Source: Vicinamibacteria bacterium (GTDB taxonomy: Bacteria; Acidobacteriota; Vicinamibacteria; Fen-336; JAGNNV01). Taken from it: a stretch of 49,312 nt of DNA. The position numbers and the translations under genes were made by a program. Shown here piece by piece: positions 47,316 through 49,312 of the stretch (its first letter is position 1; every line of letters begins with the position of its first letter). The stretch spans positions 1 to 49,312 of the forward strand of contig JAIBCN010000117.1 of the NCBI GenBank assembly GCA_019694155.1. The letters are read 5' to 3'. The notes beneath the pieces were generated by a model. That model was not told where the DNA came from. It saw only the letters and a program-made list of their open reading frames with translations, and did not search any database.

Positions 47316-48953
47316 ATGATTTCCCTCTCGCGCATCCAGAAGCAGTACGGCAAGCAGGTCCTTTTCGTTGACGCTGCCTTTCAGCTCAATCCCGGTGAAA
47401 AGGTAGGGCTTGTCGGTCCGAACGGGGCGGGGAAGACCACACTCTTCCGTCTGATCACGGGCGAGGAGGCGCCGGACGAGGGCGAGGTTTCGGTCCCGAA
47501 GAAGCTCACCATCGGCTACTTCCGCCAGGATGTCGAGGAGATGTCCGGACGGTCGGTCCTCGACGAAGCCATCGCCGGCAGCGGCCGCCTGGGGGACCTC
47601 CATCACGAGCTCGAAGCCCTGCAGCACGACATGGGCGACCCCGACAAGGCCGACGATATGGACAAGATCCTGGAGCGCTTCGGCACGGTCCAGGAGGAGT
47701 ACGACCACCTTGGGGGCTACGCGCTCGAGGCCCAGGCTCGCGAGGTGCTGCACGGCCTCGGCTTCGATGACGCGCGGATCGACGGCGATGTGGGCGCTCT
47801 CTCCGGCGGCTGGAAGATGCGCGTGGCCCTCGCCCGCGTGCTGCTGGGCAAACCCGACGTGCTGCTGATGGATGAGCCGACGAACCACCTCGACCTCGAA
47901 TCCATCGTGTGGCTCGAGTCGTTTCTCAAGTCCATCGACGCCGCCCTGCTCATGACTTCGCACGATCGCGACTTCATGAACAGGATCGTGACCAAGATCG
48001 CGGAGATCGACTCGGGGGAGATCACGGTCTATTCGGGCGACTACGACTTCTACGAGAAGGAACGCGCCCAGCGCGAGGCGAACCAGGAGGCGCAGTTCGC
48101 GCGTCAGCAGGCCATGTTCGCGAAGGAGCAGCGCTTCATCGACCGCTTCGCCGCCCATGCCGCGAAGGCCGCGCAGGTGCAGAGCCGGATCAAGGCGCTC
48201 GACAAGATCGAGCGGGTGGAGCCGCCCAAGAAGCGGGTGGTGGTGAACTTCTCGTTCAAGACGCCGCCGCGCTCGGGCGACGAGGTGGCGGTGCTCGAAA
48301 GCGTGTCGAAGGCCTACGGCTCGCGCGTGGTGCACAAGGACTTCTCGATGACCGTCCGCCGGGGCGAGCGTCACTGTGTGATGGGCAAGAACGGGGCGGG
48401 GAAGTCGACGCTGCTGAAGATGATCGCGGGGGCTCTTGAGCCCGACTCGGGTTCGATCAAGCTCGGCGCGAGCCTGCGCATGGGGTACTTCGCGCAGCAG
48501 GCCCTCGACATCCTGAGCCCGGATCTCACGGTGTGGGAGCAGATGGTCCAGGACTTTCCCCACGACAGCATCGGTTCGCTCCGCGGCACCCTCGGCGCAT
48601 TTCAGTTCTCGGGCGAGGACGTCGAGAAGAAGATCCGTTCGTTGTCAGGCGGCGAGAAGTCACGGCTGGTCATGGCGCGGATGCTGCACAACCCGCCTAA
48701 CTTCCTCGTCCTCGACGAGCCGACGAATCATCTCGATCTCGCGACCAAGGAGATGCTCGTAGGGGCGCTCAAGGACTTCGAAGGCACGATGATCTTCGTC
48801 TCTCACGACCGGGCGTTTCTCCGAGGCCTCTCGAACCGCGTCATCGAACTTGGGGGCGAGTCGGGCACGGAGACGGAGCCCCACATCTATCCCGGTACTT
48901 ACGTCGAGTACGTAGCGCGAACAGGACACGAGGCGCCTGGCGTTCACAACTGA
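47316..48953 (+). CDS. ABC-F family ATPase
   Basis: 545 residues from ATG 47316. Two ABC domains in one chain without membrane segments. Domain 1: GLVGPNGAGKTTLFRLITG (Walker A), LSGGWKMRVALARVLL (signature), LLMDEPTNHLDLESIVWLE (Walker B). An alpha-helical interdomain linker follows (EKERAQREANQEAQFARQQA and beyond). Domain 2: VMGKNGAGKSTLLKMIAGA, SLSGGEKSRLVMARML, VLDEPTNHLDLATKEML. ABC-F proteins bind the ribosomal E site and act in translation or antibiotic resistance; the linker here is long and charged, as in the EttA/YbiT/Uup group. A resistance role is not indicated. Confidence 0.94.
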   Translation: MISLSRIQKQYGKQVLFVDAAFQLNPGEKVGLVGPNGAGKTTLFRLITGEEAPDEGEVSVPKKLTIGYFRQDVEEMSGRSVLDEAIAGSGRLGDLHHELEALQHDMGDPDKADDMDKILERFGTVQEEYDHLGGYALEAQAREVLHGLGFDDARIDGDVGALSGGWKMRVALARVLLGKPDVLLMDEPTNHLDLESIVWLESFLKSIDAALLMTSHDRDFMNRIVTKIAEIDSGEITVYSGDYDFYEKERAQREANQEAQFARQQAMFAKEQRFIDRFAAHAAKAAQVQSRIKALDKIERVEPPKKRVVVNFSFKTPPRSGDEVAVLESVSKAYGSRVVHKDFSMTVRRGERHCVMGKNGAGKSTLLKMIAGALEPDSGSIKLGASLRMGYFAQQALDILSPDLTVWEQMVQDFPHDSIGSLRGTLGAFQFSGEDVEKKIRSLSGGEKSRLVMARMLHNPPNFLVLDEPTNHLDLATKEMLVGALKDFEGTMIFVSHDRAFLRGLSNRVIELGGESGTETEPHIYPGTYVEYVARTGHEAPGVHN

Positions 48954-49312
48954 GGGCTTGGCAGGGGCGTGCCCAAAGAGCAGGCTTCGCGCTCATGATT
49001 GTTCGGGAGAAACGCGTCGTCATGTGCGAGCCCGCCACGTCCTGAGGACGTGAGGTTCGAGAGAAACCCAGGGTCGTCATCGCGACGAGCCCAGCGAAGG
49101 ACGAAGCGAGGAAGCGATCTCGCGGGCTTGGTGGTGGTGCCCCAGGGGCAGCCTTCGCGCTGGCCCGCGGGGCTTACCGGGTTGAGGGCGCCGCGCGCCT
49201 CCGAGGGGCCGGGGCCGACATTGCGCCCACGTCGGGGGCGCTGCGGGGTTCGCGCTGCGGAACGGCAAGCGGAGGCACGATGCGAACCCCTTGCTGTGGA
49301 TCGGGGGCCCTC
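48954..49312. other. intergenic stretch with dispersed repeats, window end
   Basis: No gene is supported. It contains GACGTCCTC/GAGGACGT-like inverted sequence (CACGTCCTGAGGACGTGAGG at 49036-49055), GTCGTCATCGCGACGAG, and GCCCCAGGGGCAGCCTTCGC (49138-49157). That last resembles GCCCCAAGGGCAGGCGTCGC inside the inverted repeat at 24550-24745. Confidence 0.6.

Overview
The window is GC-rich DNA from a Gram-negative-like bacterium. Many proteins carry Sec signal peptides, a TonB-like C-terminal domain is present, and the gene mix (DprE1/DprE2, a split ThyX-like protein, an Agl23-type membrane protein, SelA, an RHS/Calx-beta giant, paired M16 peptidases, a carboxypeptidase-regulatory-repeat giant) suggests Acidobacteriota or a similar deep lineage. 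That placement is an inference from gene content only. No rRNA, tRNA or CRISPR array was found, and I saw no convincing intrinsic terminator.

Bases 1-7590 are an integron gene-cassette array without an integrase in view. The right end of an IS30-family element (1-322) abuts the last heptamer of a broken attC. Eleven complete attC sites (75-111 bp, four sequence classes) and a final half site follow, and every gene points rightward. In 9 of the 12 cassettes the heptamer at the left boundary is the exact reverse complement of the heptamer opening that cassette's own attC; the other three have one mismatch. This is the expected mark of cassettes inserted as circles. Cargo: several small membrane proteins, a PD-(D/E)XK-like protein, a DUF4265 protein, a zinc-ribbon protein, two secreted proteins (one frameshifted TonB-C type), a hicB-hicA toxin-antitoxin pair, an HXXEE protein and one unknown.

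Bases 7591-19348 are ordinary chromosome: two small membrane proteins, a secreted HEMLH metallopeptidase-like protein, a leftward three-gene overlapping operon (SDR, polytopic membrane protein, Agl23-like protein), then rightward mscL, a GT-C-like membrane protein, selA and an M23 peptidase whose last zinc ligand is Cys instead of His. Bases 19349-20401 hold two 214-bp tandem repeats, each with a nested palindrome, plus other repeats.

Bases 20402-27365 run leftward: FNR-like reductase and tandem ThyX-like protein, then dprE1-dprE2-membrane protein-trmL. Bases 27539-36206 form an RHS locus: a 1911-residue secreted RHS/Calx-beta/VCBS protein that lacks the usual RHS-associated core terminus, followed by two separately encoded, signal-peptide-bearing core-plus-tip proteins with different C-terminal tips. 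Each is followed by a small membrane protein that could be its immunity partner. Decayed copies of the giant gene lie between and after them.

Bases 36709-48953 hold an active/inactive M16 peptidase pair, a GIY-YIG nuclease gene enclosed by 65-bp inverted repeats (64/65 matching), rlmI, a carboxypeptidase-regulatory-repeat protein, a nitronate monooxygenase-like protein, a DUF4097-type protein and an ABC-F ATPase. A family of intergenic repeats carrying CTCGCAATGACG-like termini recurs through the gaps.
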